Shown in pieces: positions 9,935-23,064 of a stretch of 64,000 nucleotides of DNA. Source of the stretch: Flaccisagitta enflata. Its lineage: Eukaryota; Chaetognatha; Sagittoidea; Aphragmophora. The stretch lies in NCBI GenBank assembly GCA_965153355.1, contig OZ231128.1:26350001-26414000 (forward strand), given 5' to 3'. Made by a program: the position numbers and the translations under genes. The notes below the pieces were generated by a model. The model was not told the DNA's origin. It ran no database searches and saw only the letters and a program-made list of their open reading frames with translations. Position 1 is the first letter of the stretch. Every line of letters begins with the position of its first letter.

Positions 9935-12537
9935 TCATCGCTTCAACTGCTCCCACACACCAAACGAGTGTCCATAGCCGGCGCCAATCATCGACCAGCG
10001 ACCCCGACTGTTTTCCCCATCGACGACTAAAGATGGTGCCACAACCATACGTGGTTTCGGCTGATCCACTTCGTCGCCGCTGCCGCAACTTCCGTGTTCG
10101 TTCCAACCGAATGAGTAAAGCTTTCCATCATGGGTCAGAGCGAGAGAGTGCTCCGAGCCGCAGCATACGGATGAAATGTTCGAAGATTCATTATCGTCGA
10201 TGTTGGATGTTGTCGTCAAGTTTTCAGCATTCCTATGCGGCACCGGCGAATTAGAAACAGGAAACCGGATTCTGGCTGGTTGGAAATCCACTTCTCCGTC
10301 CGTCTCGCGTCCCAACTGACCGTAACAATTCCGACCCCAGCTGATAATGGAAGAAAAATGGGATTGATTTATTGTCATTCATATCGAAGCGAAAGGGAAA
10401 GTCAAATAAGAGGCCTGAATATTTTCTTTTCCTGAAGAACCAAGAATTTCGTACCTGTAAACACTTCCGGCGCTGGTCCTGACGAGCAGATGCGTCCAAC
10501 CGGAAGCTACCTCAACAATCTCATCTTTTGTGTCAGCAAGTGAGATTCTTACAGGATTATGGGAGGAGCTGATTCTATTTGGATCTCTTCCTAATTGACC
10601 ATACTTGTTGCAACCCCATAACATCAAATGAGTGGAACCATCGGAATTTACAGATGATCCTTTTGCATCTTTTGTTCGCGAGAGAGCAACTCCAGAGTGA
10701 TAACTTCCCGCAAAGACGTTAACAATCTGCCAATCGCCAATTGCAAGTTCCTGATGGGAGGATGCAGGGTCTGACGTCTCACAATCCATTTTCCTTATGC
10801 TCAAGGCGCACTTGAAGCGGTAACATTTACCGCCTCCTCCTCCTCCCTTTCCACCGTGGTCGCAGCGCAAAGAGCGCGATTGTTTTTTAGCAGGAGACGA
10901 AGCTGAATGAGTTCCAAACCCCAACTGCCCTCGTCTGCTCGCCCCGCAGGTCAACACGCAACCATGCTTGGTCGCGATGACGGAATGACGCAAGCCACAC
11001 GCGACATGGGTTACATGGAGATCCGAAGATTCTTTGGTGGTGGACACTTCGTGACCATGATCGCAACACTCAAAATCGACAATCCTCTGAGGAAGTGACG
11101 TGTGAGGGGCGTCCAGAGATGGAAGCCCCAGCTGACCAAATGCGTTTGATCCCCATGAGAAAAGAGCGCCAGATTCTGATGTGAGCGGTTCGACAACAAA
11201 TGATGGGTTTGAAATGGATAGACAGAAAATTGGAGAGAAAGGATGATAAAAACGATAGGATGGACGATAGAGCGGAAGTGAGAAACAACAGTATGATAGA
11301 GAAAAGAGCGTAGGTCAGTGAATGGATGAAACTGAAAATGATCAGGAACTTGACAACCTTTCCAATAGAATGTGCAATTGTGCATTTCATACCGGTTCTA
11401 ACGATAGTATGGTCCCAGCCACACGCAACGGATTTGATTTGGTGAGACAACAGCGCTTGAATCGGGAGCCGCGTCAACCGAAAGACAGTCTTGGGCGACT
11501 CCCTTGAATCATCAATCAGTTCTTCAGCCGGCTGTCCCTCTTTATCGTCACATGTTTCAGCCACCACAGAGAAGGCATGGCTCGCCTCTTCAGTTTTTCT
11601 CTCCGATTCTCTTCGACTACGTAGTCTTTGACTGTTGTATAAAAGTGTCATTGGTAAGAAAGTTAGCGTCGGAGCAGCCCTTGCTAAATGGGCAACTGCC
11701 CACTTCCTCCTTAATAAAAGTCAGTTCTTGAATTTGACCATAAGAAAACTGGCCCTTCTACAGAGAACAAAGTCCTACCCCGCACCGTGTCTCACATTGA
11801 CCTATTCCAAGTTGTCCTCTGTCGTTCAGGCCACAGGTGGCCGCCTGCCCATCCGCCAGCAGTGCGATTGAGTGACCCCCACCACCTCGAATTGAAGCAA
11901 TAATCGTCTCACCATCACCATTAACAGGCGGAGCGGCGAGACTTGGAAGGGATATGTCTTGCACGTGCCCTTGACCAAGCTGTCCGTAACTGTTGGCACC
12001 CTGAAATACAAATGTCGACAGCGGCGTTTACGCGGCTTATGTGTACGAGCCAGCCGGACATAAGTAAGCACATGTACTTTGGATAACCGCAAACCATCAA
12101 TAAATTTCAATAATGTTAATAGAAATTGTTTGTCAGCTCTACAAAATATAACTGTATTAAGTTAAATTGGATTTTATCTTTGAAAAGATTGATATTTGAG
12201 ATTATATCAACAAGCAGTTCTGATTTGTTCTGTAAAGGTCCTAACAAAACCTGTAAAGTCCAAGGCCCAAGCAAGATTTAATCTAAATTGGATCATAATC
12301 ACTTTTTTTACCTTTCCCTTTTTTTCTTAGCTTTTTTAAATTTTTTTCCTTCCCTTTTTTTCTCTTTTACAAAGCTTTTTCTCTTTTTCATCTTGAAGGC
12401 CCCTTAGCCCCAGGCCCCCCCTTCTCAGAGAGGGGATGGACCCCTCTCTCCACGACCCTGCCTCTTATTCATGTTGGTCGCAGTACGCAGATAAGGAGCC
12501 ATACCCATGAAAGAAGTCGGTGACCGTTATCAACCAT
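9935..12537 (-). CDS. SERGEF: Secretion-regulating guanine-nucleotide exchange factor (RCC1-like), 5 coding exons
   Basis: RCC1-type beta-propeller protein; the family member DelGEF/SERGEF binds exocyst component Sec5 and affects secretion. Exons in transcription order: 12505-12537, 11786-12000, 11393-11631, 10455-11175, 9935-10340, giving 537 residues (human 458). Family blocks appear in order: SWGANSYGQLGQGH, IRGGGGHSIALLADG, IKSVACGWDHTIVRT, VACGLRHSVIATKHG, LWGCNKYGQLGR, VASGWTHLLVRTSAG, WGRNCYGQLGRE, CCGSEHSLALTHDGKLYSFG then WNEHGSCGSG, and GAGYGHSFGVWEQL. The extra length is in low-complexity loops (a Gly/Ser/Lys stretch in exon 4). The start ATG (12537) was chosen because exon 1 must end in frame with the GANSYG exon at donor GTATGG. 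The call rests on whole-length similarity rather than isolated RCC1 repeats. Confidence 0.9.
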
Positions 12538-12579
12538 CCCAAGGCTGCATGGTGCCTGACTGCGACAGAAACATAACGC
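12530..12579 (-). promoter_or_regulatory. SERGEF 5' UTR segment with an overlapping upstream ORF
   Basis: A second 5' UTR exon probably begins at 12579 after TTTTCAG. It contains an upstream ATG at 12574; that frame runs 14 codons and stops at 12532-12530, overlapping the main ATG (12537-12535). A likely non-coding first exon ends at 12737 with donor GTAAGTTTC. Confidence 0.5.
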
Positions 12580-12789
12580 CTGAAAATGAAATTGAAAAGT
12601 ATATGGAATGAATTGCACAAAAATTAACCCCCCAAAAGGCGTCAATATGAGGAAACTTCTCCGACTACTCCCATTTCTCCACCTTCCCCCCCCCCCCCCA
12701 TATAAAAATTATGAAAAATCAATTATTGAAACTTACGTGAGCTTTGTCGTGAAGAGTGAGGAGGGTAAGCTACTTTTTTAAGACAACCC

Positions 12790-12985
12790 CCGCGGATTGG
12801 TGGATTTTAACAACGTCGGGCTTCATTGCTTCGCCATCTGATTGGTGGAATTCTCGTGTCCTGCAAGATGGAGAGATGACGTCACGTCAAGAAAAATCTT
12901 TGGCCTCCTCCCATTGGTTGTCTGAATCTCGGTGTGCGATGCTTGACGTCGACGCTTCAGTTTTCTCGCGTTTTATTGGGCATTG
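12790..12985 (-). promoter_or_regulatory. Putative SERGEF promoter: four CCAAT boxes and a CRE
   Basis: ATTGG (CCAAT on the minus strand) occurs at 12796-12800, 12841-12845, 12913-12917 and 12975-12979. A perfect CRE palindrome TGACGTCA lies at 12877-12884 and a second TGACGTC near 12944. They sit just upstream of the inferred non-coding first exon of SERGEF. NF-Y and CREB/ATF family binding is inferred from motifs only; the block could also serve the divergent OTU gene. Confidence 0.55.
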
Positions 12986-13596
12986 ATTGAACGTTAAGAT
13001 CGTGTGTTCTTAACCAACTACGCATGCTCAGATTGCGAACCGGGAGTAGCCACTCTGCTCAACATAATACGGATATTTGACTCTGGCCCGGATGTAATCA
13101 AGGACCACAGTCTTCTATTTAAAGATTATTGATCAACTCGACATTGCCGCCTTCCCGGATGTCATTGCTACATCTCACCGTTGCTGTACTGGCACGTGTT
13201 ACGCATTTTCAGCGTCCGTCCGCCGGTCACACATCTCGAATTGCCCTGCAGTTTTCCTCCCCGTCCGCCCGCGGATTTATGATAGTTCCCGGCTTCAAAC
13301 TTTCTCTTCTCAATGCTAGCGCATGCTTAGAAAAAACCAAAACTTTATAGTAGCGGTATTAGTTTGACCGAGGCTTTCTGTTGCAACTCAGATATTCATG
13401 TTTATGTGGACAGAAGAAGATTTGCATACAAAAGTTTTCGGGGCGGTTTCCCGGCTTCTTTTGGAGCCCCGGACGGGAATCAGTAAGCTTCATTTTCAGA
13501 GTAAAATCTATAGTGAAGATCTAGAGAACGAGAGATGTCGCGTAACTTACAACGAAAATACGAGCATGATTATACTTATACGAACACTGCAGTGAA

Positions 13597-13631
<35 letters not shown>

Positions 13632-13882
13632 CACATATGTAGACAGACACACATATGTAGACAGACACACAGATGTAGACAGACACACAGACTTAGACAG
13701 ACACACAGACGTAGACAGACACACAGACGTAGACACACAGATGTAGATAAACACACAGACGTAGACAGATCCACAAAAACTCAACTAGTCCTTTTTTGGG
13801 GGAAGTTCGAAATTGCATTAGACACTCGTGTAACTCTGTTTGTGTGAGTGTTAGTGTGTGTGTGTGTGTGTGTGTGTGAGTG

Positions 13883-13931
<49 letters not shown>

Positions 13932-14595
13932 CTCTCTGTCTCTGTCGCTCTCTCTCTCTCAGTACTCTAAGCGTATCGGTCGATCACTCCATCCCATAGA
14001 AAAGTGTGACATATTTCCTTTGTCTGCATGTCATCAGCTTTGCGATTGGAAACTAATCTTGCCTAAAAACTGGTCATACTGATAAAAAATGACTATGAAT
14101 CAGTCCGCCCCGAAATTGTAAAAATGAACCGGGCTTTGTCTTCAATCGTTTTCCGTCCTGAGCAATAGAAACTAGCAACAATGGAAACTGAATACTGAAT
14201 TGATGGTCAGCGATGGAGAATTTGTTTCAAAATGAAGTAAGGGGAAAGAGCTAGATGGGAAAAAAGCTCCGGGGCGGACCGGGGCGGAGCGGACCGGAAA
14301 AATGAGCCATCGTGCTTGCTATTTCGAAGGGTGGGTCAGTCCGTCACTGTTTCATTTTCGATATCGTTTAATTAGGATTCAAGAAAAAGTCTTGCTCTAG
14401 GGTCGGCTCCGCATTGCAATAGTGATGATAATCGCCTCCTCTTTTCTTTTCCCCAATAGTGAAATTGCGTTCCTCCGTCTCAGCTCCGCCTCTCCTTTGG
14501 TTCTCCCTCCAGCACGTATGTGATGTGTAGTTAAAGTCTAGTGGAAATCTTGATCCCGTTCACGGTGGACGCGTTACCTCTGCCCAAGCGGTTCA
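12986..14595. other. Divergent spacer between SERGEF and the OTU gene
   Basis: Contains a CAGA/CACACAGACGTAGA microsatellite (about 13597-13770) and a TGTG tract (about 13850-13935). From about 14240 to the ATG at 14596 the sequence is more G+C-rich, with pyrimidine-rich and TCCGCC blocks that could be the OTU gene promoter/5' UTR. No protein-coding exon was recognised. Confidence 0.5.
13597..13935. repeat. Microsatellite cluster (CAGA)n, (CACACAGACGTAGA)n, (TG)n
   Basis: Short tandem repeats in the divergent spacer; open frames across them (poly-C/V/L/S) are low-complexity artefacts. Confidence 0.75.
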
Positions 14596-17500
14596 ATGGC
14601 GTCGGTGAAGGACTGCGAAGGTGAGCTGGGTCAGAAAATCTAATATTGATCTTAATAATCAGATGAATCCGTCTTTGTTATGTTTTCTCTTGAGACATTG
14701 TCTCTCTACTCATCTCATGTCCCCCTTTTTTGGCCGCATCGATGCTGTTTCTTTATTGGCGTCTCCTAAGGGTGCTTCACATTGCGACAGTTGGGGTTTT
14801 TATTTTACCTTTTTAGTCTCGTGCTACGCGATTCTACACCCCGCTTTGTCCGTCCCTCGGTCGGTTGGTCGGTCGGTTGGTTGGTCGGTCGGTCCCCATT
14901 TTACTTTTTTTATGTTTTTACGGTCTTTGGCCTCACTGCTCCTTGCCAAATGGTTTAGTAACTCAAATACTGCCCCTGCCCACCCGCACGCGACTAAGGT
15001 AGCCGTGTATCCGGCCTTATTTAATTTGGAGTGTTTTAAAACTTTTATTGTTTTTCATTTATCAAATCAAAATCGTTTTTTTTTTCCATTTTTAAAAAAA
15101 TAGTTTTTAAGGACCTTATTTGCATAATGCAGTGGAATAAAAAAGATGTTAATATTTTTTGAATTTTTATAAATTTCTAGGTCTACGTGTAGGAGAGGAC
15201 CGGACTTTTTTTAGCGTTTTTAACGAGTTTTTTTTTCACGAAAATTTCAAATTTGAAACAAGAGAACAATTTAGGTCAATGATCCGAGCATACTAAGCCA
15301 CCCTACACTACCCCTACCCTCACCCCACCCTAACCTAACCTGGGGTTAGGTGGGGTCAAATAAAGTGAGTTAAAACAAAGTTCAAAGTAAAGTTATTTAG
15401 GGTAGGGTGGGTTAGGGTAGAGGTTAAGGTGAGGTGGGTTTGGGGTTAGGGTAGGGGTTGGGTTTAAGGTTGAGGTGGGTTTGAGGTAGGGTTAGGGTTA
15501 GGGGTGGGTTTAGGGTTGAGGTGGGGTGAGTTTAGGTGGGGAGGGAGGTAGGGTTAGGGGTAGGGGTGGGTTTAGGGTTAGGGGTGGGTTTAGGGTTAGG
15601 GGTGGGTTTAGGGGTAGGGGTGGGTTTAGGGGTAGGGGTGGGTTTAGGGGTGGGTGTAGGGGTAGGGGTTTGGTACGGGCTCGGATCATTGACCTAAATT
15701 GTTCTCTTGTTTCAGATTTGAAATTTTCGTGAAAAAAAACTCGTTAAAAACGCTAAAAAAAGTCCGGTCCTCTCCTACACGTAAGCCAATTTCTATTCTT
15801 CATAGAATTGGTAATCTTCCTTTTATAAGCTCTTTCATAGCTAATATTCTGATATTTTTGTCTATTTTTACAAATATGATTTTTTTAAAAATATGATTGT
15901 TCTTTTTGTAACAAAGTTACACAGGATTTTGCTGAATTCTGGGAAATCTGTAGGAACTTAAAAGCAAAAACAAAACCGGAAAATGAAAGAATTTTGTAAA
16001 AAAAAATGGTTATCTTCATGATTTTTGCCATGTGAAGCATCCAAGCTTCTCAGATTAGATGAATGTTGCCTTCTCTTGTTTTCCAGAAAAAAAAAGATGC
16101 TGATGACCTATGCATTCAGATATGGGGAAATGATTTTAAAACAGATGAATTCGTCTTTCTGTTTCATTATCTCCTGTGACATTATCTGTCTCTGCGTATC
16201 TCAATTCTCCCTTTTTGGAACGCTTTCCCGTAGATGCCGATGACCTGAGCTTTCTTATTTGAGGATAAAGGCGGCTAACGGCGACCAGAAATGAACTAAA
16301 TTTCGAGTTTCTCTACTCTGTTATGTTTCTTTTACTTTCTTTTTCTGGTTTTCAAACTAGCAAAATTTCAAGCTGCTTCACTACCGTTTTTGCTGACCGC
16401 TTTTTGCTGGCAAGCTCAGTCCAAATAGTGATAAATTTCATTTTCACATATTGGCCAGTTTTGAATTAGTTTTTGGCCCTATGGGTAGGTCTGCAGAACT
16501 CTTTTTCAATCCCACTGGTGCACTCCCTTGGCTGATAGCATGTACTGTAATCACCCGGGTCGTTTCCAGGTAGAAATATTCCGAGTAACTCTATATCTCA
16601 TTTTTGCTCTAATCCCAGCTCAGAGGCTCAAGTGCAGGCCTTAGAGGTCAAGATCTGAGCCTCGGATATTTGCATGCATGCCTTTTTCTACAACCTAATG
16701 ACCGAAAGATTCTCTGACTCCGAATAGGTCCCCATTTCACCCTCTCATCCCTTCATACTAGAGATGTGGAAGCGATTGACCGCTTCCGTTATGGTGGGTG
16801 GAATAGCTACTAGTATTTGAACTACACTCTTTATTTTATATAAGGACCAGTAAATTTTTTCTGAGGCTGGGATGTCCTAAGATTTTAGTAAATTTCAGGC
16901 TGAAATGTCCTTAGCGTGTCCTTGATATTTTGTTATGATTTTCTTAGGATTATTTTCTATGTATTGAAATAATTGATGTTAAGTATCATGAAACACAAGT
17001 TAGATATGACAATAATTGCTTTGTAATTGTTCTTTAAAGAACATTATATCATTTAGCAAAGATGAATGCTATCATTTCTTTTAAAAGTAATTATTTTCTT
17101 TAAGAAGTTGCGTAAAGACAATCTAGATTTTGAATCAAAAAATTGTTTTATGCAAATCTGAGGCTGGGCTTTGTCCTTAAAATGTTCTTAATTTTTGGCA
17201 AAATTCCAGCCTCGATGTCCTTATAAACTTTGTCCTTACTCAAAATAAAGAGTGTACTAAATGGAAGCGGAAGCGGTGGAAGCTGCATAAAAAGTCGTCC
17301 GCTTCCACATCCCTACTCCATACCTGAACGGTGTACCGCTGACCTTCAAAGCTTCATGCTGGCATCTGTTTATTGATCCAGAGTCACCAACGTCTCTAAA
17401 ACGGAAGTCTAGCAGTACGGATCCCCCTCCATCTGCGAGCAAAAAGAAGATCAGACGAACTTTTAAGAAACTCGAGATCGAGGGCGATGGCAATTGCCTC

Positions 17501-20500
17501 TTTCGTGCCTTCTCACATCACTTCAATGGCCAGGAGAACGAGTACGAAGGGGTCAGACACCGCATCGTGAAATACGTGGAGAAGAATTGGAATCAGGTGA
17601 CACTGACAGTCTAATCCCGATGTGATATGTAGCCCGACAGTAGTGCTCGAGTCAAATATTACAAGGCCGAGATATGTACAATAGAGGCGTTCTCTTTCGA
17701 TACAAGGAAAGAATTGAGAGAGGAAAAAAATCTGGAGAAAACCTCCAAAATCGCGTCTTGAAATTTTCGTCTCACGGACGGACAGAGACAGACCTACCAA
17801 GGGACACACTCTTTTATAGAGATGCGAGGACGCATCTTAAAACTGTTTCAACACCTCCCTTGCTCCCCTCCCCCCTGCCTCTGACCGGCGACGGTATCGT
17901 AACCCGGGATAAACTACATCGGACCAAGTCATCTTTCCCTCTTTTTGACTCCTTATACGACAATATCTCAGTTCCAATCCAAAGTGGAGAGCGTTCTTTC
18001 GGCGCGGTTGGCACGATCCGCTCGTCAATACGCGTCTTACATGGGCAAAGACAAGACATTCGGCAGCGAAGTGGAGATTCTCGCCGCGTCTTTGCTCTTC
18101 AAAACGCCCATTCGCGTTTATTTGAAAAAGGCCAAACGATTCTTGCCGATTTACGAGTCCGACGACTTGGACGGACTAGAAGCGGTTCGTCGGAAGGAGG
18201 AAAGCCTCAACGCCGACTCGGGCGGCGTGCTTTATTTGGAATACGACGAGGACAATTTGCATTACAACGTGTTGATGCCCATCGCGGTGGAAACGCAGTT
18301 GCTCACGCCCGGCGGCGAGACAAGCGGTAGTAGTAGTACCGTCGCCACTTCGGCCAGTTCATCCACCGCGGCTCAAACGACGCCGGCCAAATCAACGCCG
18401 ATCAAATCAACGCCGACGCCAGTTTCCATCAGCGCCGCTTCGCCCGCGGCTTCTTTCCGTCATTCATCGGCGGATGCCAACAACGTGGCCGCCGGGGTTT
18501 CCGCCTCCGTCGCTTCCCCTTTACTACCTGCTAAGAATAGTAGGCCAGATTCGCCACCGCCGCGAGTGACTCCGTCTTCTACCACCGGATCTCAAAACTC
18601 CTCATCAACGCCTCGGGCCACGCCCAAAGCACTTTTCATAAACAAAAGCTTCGATAGCAGCGCCGCTGGGAATAATGATTCCATCTTATCGACGCCGTAC
18701 TCGAAACACTCCACTGCTGCCGCCTCCCCTGCGGCTGCCACGCGGTCGTCGCCGCGCGGAACGCCGCCTCCTACCTCTCGTGGTGGGAGTCGAAGTGGCA
18801 CGCCGACCCGCGTGAACGCCTCCTCAACAACCGTCACACCCACCGTCTGTAATAACTCTCGTTCCGCGACGGCTGTTCAAGATACTAGTAACTCTTCACG
18901 ACTGTCATCGTCGATGTCGCGCGGAACCACTCCTATCGTTGTCAGAGATTGCTACGTACCCTTGGCGCGAACTCTCAATAATTCTTCTTCTTCCTCTAAT
19001 TCGCGACGCAACAGCGTGGATGCAGTCTCCGTCAATAATCATTCTTTCTCCTCGGCTCATCACTCAGCGACGCCGACGCGAGCGCAACAGCACCAGCAGC
19101 AGCAGCAACATTATTCGCGGTTTTATCCCGTCAAACCGCAACAACGCGGTGGCGCTTCTTTACATCAACAACAGCCTCGTGTGATGGCGTTGTGCCTTTG
19201 CTCTTCTCGAGATCCCGCGTTTCTGACTCCCGTTACGCGTGCGGCGAAGCGTCATCTTTCTCTTTACGAAGCTATGCGGAAACGACAGGCTTCGTATCGC
19301 ATGACGCGGATGCGGGCGTCAGACGGTGGTTTCTCACATGACATGGGATTCTCTTCCACCTCGTCCGCGTGTTCCGGCGACGGGAGATTGGCGTCATTGG
19401 ATTGCGGCGGTGATAGAAGTGGTGGCATTGGCGGCGGTGGCGTCGGTGCAGGACCCAAGACTTGCGCTAAAGACGTTATTGTTTGGCCGTATTTATTGCA
19501 TTCTTTGCCAGATTGTCCCAATGAAGTTTATCTTTACCATTTGCTCTTTTGTTTGTTCGCCGCGTCGCAAGATGCCGATGAAGCCTTCGCCATTTTGGCC
19601 AGATACATCTTTTTCTTGCAGGTGAGAGAGAGACTGACCGTTGTAACTTGTGTTAGTTCGGGATCTACAGTAGATCTACTGAAGTTGTTACTTAGTTCCA
19701 GTAGACTACGTTATGATTGTAGTAATGTGATAGGTGGAACAATATCCCTCACTATATCCAAACTAATATAAATGAAAGAGGGCCTTGTGAACCCTCACTG
19801 ACTAGTTACTACGCGCATCACTCCTAGTTTTCCATAAAACAGAATTTGCAAAACATTCCCTCTCACTCTAACCCAAAAGAAAACTCCCTACTAAGTAGTT
19901 CGCTCTAAATTAGGTTGCCTTTGCTCATATGGTTTGATCGCCAACCTTTTACAATTTGACCGAGAGGATTGACAAATAGGATCTTTATTGGAACATACGT
20001 ATGACAGTTGGAACAACATCCCTCACTATACCCAAACTAAAAATATGGAAGAGGGCCTTGTGAGCCCTCACTGACTAGTTACTACGCGCATCACTCCTAG
20101 TTTTCCATTTGGCAATACTAACTAGTGTGAGGAGGGGAAAAATGGGGGGGGGGTTTAAAACTAACATATCAACACAACTAAATTTCGTGGTCTCTTCCAA
20201 GTAGTTCTAGTAGACTGCTAAACTTGTTCGGTCTAACCTAGGTTGCGTTTTCCGACATGTTTTTGACCTTCAGTGTTTCAGGATTTGAATTGATCATGCC
20301 GGCGGGTAATTTCATTAAAGCATACGTATCTGGAACCGGAAGTAGAGAAAGGGGAGAGGGCAGAAACGGTCATGAATTACCCTAATTCCGTTGTGTGTTT
20401 CAGCGCGACGAGATCGAGAAATACATGACAGCGTACGAGCTTGAATTCACTTCTCACGACGAGGAGACGATGGAGAAGATTTTGGCTCATTACCGGAAGT

Positions 20501-23009
20501 CGTTGAAACGCGGCGTGGCGGCGTTGAGCAAAGAGTGGGTCGACATGTATTTCACTCACGAGGAAATCGATCATCCTTGCAGACCCACGGATCTCAGGTG
20601 GGACTTGATGATTGTAGCTTTTCGCAAGAAATTTAAAGGGAATTCTAAAACGGCTTTTGTTTAAAAAACAAGCCCGACCGGGCAAAGATGCGTCCGGACT
20701 GTGTCTCTGCGTGTATTGATCATGTGACATATATGGAGAGACAGATGGACAAACAGACAGGGAGAAAAGGCTCTCAAAACATGAAGGTTGATCATTTGTT
20801 TCAGTGTAGGATCTCACCGTGGCCAATAACAGCTGACAAACGCGGTTTTTGCGCAGGCGTAACGGACGGACCGACGGACGGACGGACCGCCGAACGGACG
20901 GACCGACGGACGGACCGACGGACGGACAGACCCTCTTATAGAGATGCGTTCCTGACGGACGCATCTAAAAAAGGAAAGATCTCTACCTGGAGTAACTTTT
21001 TAAAAAGGTTCGACCAAAAAATGACGTTCTTATAAAAAAAAACTGTGTATACCCTCAGAAGCATTCGATAAGAACTTTTGCCGGCAATGGTTTTGCTCCG
21101 TCCGTCTTACCATGTACCTCATAAACCTAAAAGGAACAAATCTCCTTTACTATGGATCCCTAAATGCATGCCTTCATCATGGCACAGTTCACGACGGAAT
21201 TGCGTGATCTTTATCCTGGATTCCCGGCACGAGGAACATCATCGCCTTCTTTCTCGTTTGGCCGATCACTTGCCTCACGTGTGGAAACGAGCCCCGTCGC
21301 CGCTCGTACGCGCTGACGGACTTCCCACTTCCATATCCTTGCAAAGTCTTAACTCTATCGTCGATCTCGCCGTCGAATCGGTGGGTTGTATATTGTACTT
21401 TTAATTTGTCGGCCGTAGTTTTCTTCCTTCATAGTTTTACTAATGTATTCAAATGGTTACATCCTGTTTTCAAAAACTCTTCATTCAATATATTCTTTTA
21501 ATGTTTCACTCGGTATAAATGGACGAAAAAAATAGAAAGTGATGAGACGCCAATAGTGTAGGGGGGGTGCTAAAACTTCAGGCGCCTCATCACACTCTAT
21601 TTTGCGTCCATGTATAATTGTCTGCATTCTTTCATTTATTCTTTTCTCCATTCATTTGCTCCAGACTTCATTCATCATTCCGCCTTCATGCCCAGTCTGT
21701 TATCACATTCATTTTAATCATTTATTTGTCAATTTTACCCTCGCCTAGATGTGCAACGATTACGTGGATTCTATCGTTCATCTGCACCCGACTAAGAATT
21801 CCATAGAGCGTGAAATTAAGGTTCTCACTCACTTCCTCGCAATCTGCACGGGTAAGTCTAAACAATACCAGCTCGCCGGCAGGCCGATACATAACTAAGG
21901 CTTGGTCCCATTCCTACGAGAAGATTGAGAAAGCTAAACTTTATACTCGCTACGTGTGTCAAAGTGCCCAGATAAGCCAAATTTGTATGCCTACTTAGCC
22001 GGGCAAAAAAATTTTTCCTTTGCGAAAATACTTTTCATTGAGCCATTGCGCATTTTTCAAATCAGTCAGGAACCATTTTTAGGGTGACTATGAAGGGGTG
22101 ACTTTGAAGTTTTTATAGATCATGAGAGAGAATATTTGCCTGAGAAGAAAAAAGTACATGGTGATTCATTGTAATGTAATGGTGATTCAATGCAAACTTC
22201 AATATTACTATTATATGATGGTTTCCGATCAATTTGATAGTCGCGCAATGGTTCGCTAGAATGCATTTCTGCAAAGGGAAATAGTCAGGCAAAGTACAAT
22301 TTTGGCTTTTCTAGGCACTTTGATAGGCGTAATAGACACGTGAATATTTATTTTCTATTCACCGGCATTACCTTCCTTCCCTCCCCCTCCCTCTCCCAAA
22401 CCCATACCAGAAAATTCATTCCAGCTCTCCGTGTACCCGAAAGACTCTCTTCTCATCGACGGCGACTCGTCAAAAACTTCGTCGATGTTCCTCCTTCGAG
22501 AGCGACTGATGGTTTTGGCGCAGCAGAGCGAAGATCTGTTGACGTTTGAGCGCCATCAAATCATCGGCGATCGTATTGCCGATACGCATCTTCTCGAATC
22601 GGCGTCGTCCCGACATCGAGTCGGCATATGCATGCCCATCGATGAATTTGTCGAGGCCAGCGTTTTCTATGAAAAGGTAATGATACGCGTTGGTTCTAGT
22701 TTCGTTTCTCGAGGCGGCACTTCACGGTTCTTGTTGTGTTAAAAGAGGATATGTACACTAGGTATTTTAAACTGTCGACGTTACGATTGTCGGCCTATAC
22801 GATTAAATTTATAATTTATGCTAGGGTTGTTCCAAGGGCTCGGCTTGGAGGGCAAACAACAACAAATGTTCTTGTTTCGGCCCTTGTTTCGGATTGTACA
22901 AATGTTTTAGCTAAATGCCGAAGTATACTTCCGAAGGTTTTGTTACTAAAATCAAGTTGATTTTGCTGATTTTAACAGGAACCATTGCGGACAAAAATGT
23001 TATTCTGCC

Positions 23010-23064
<55 letters not shown>

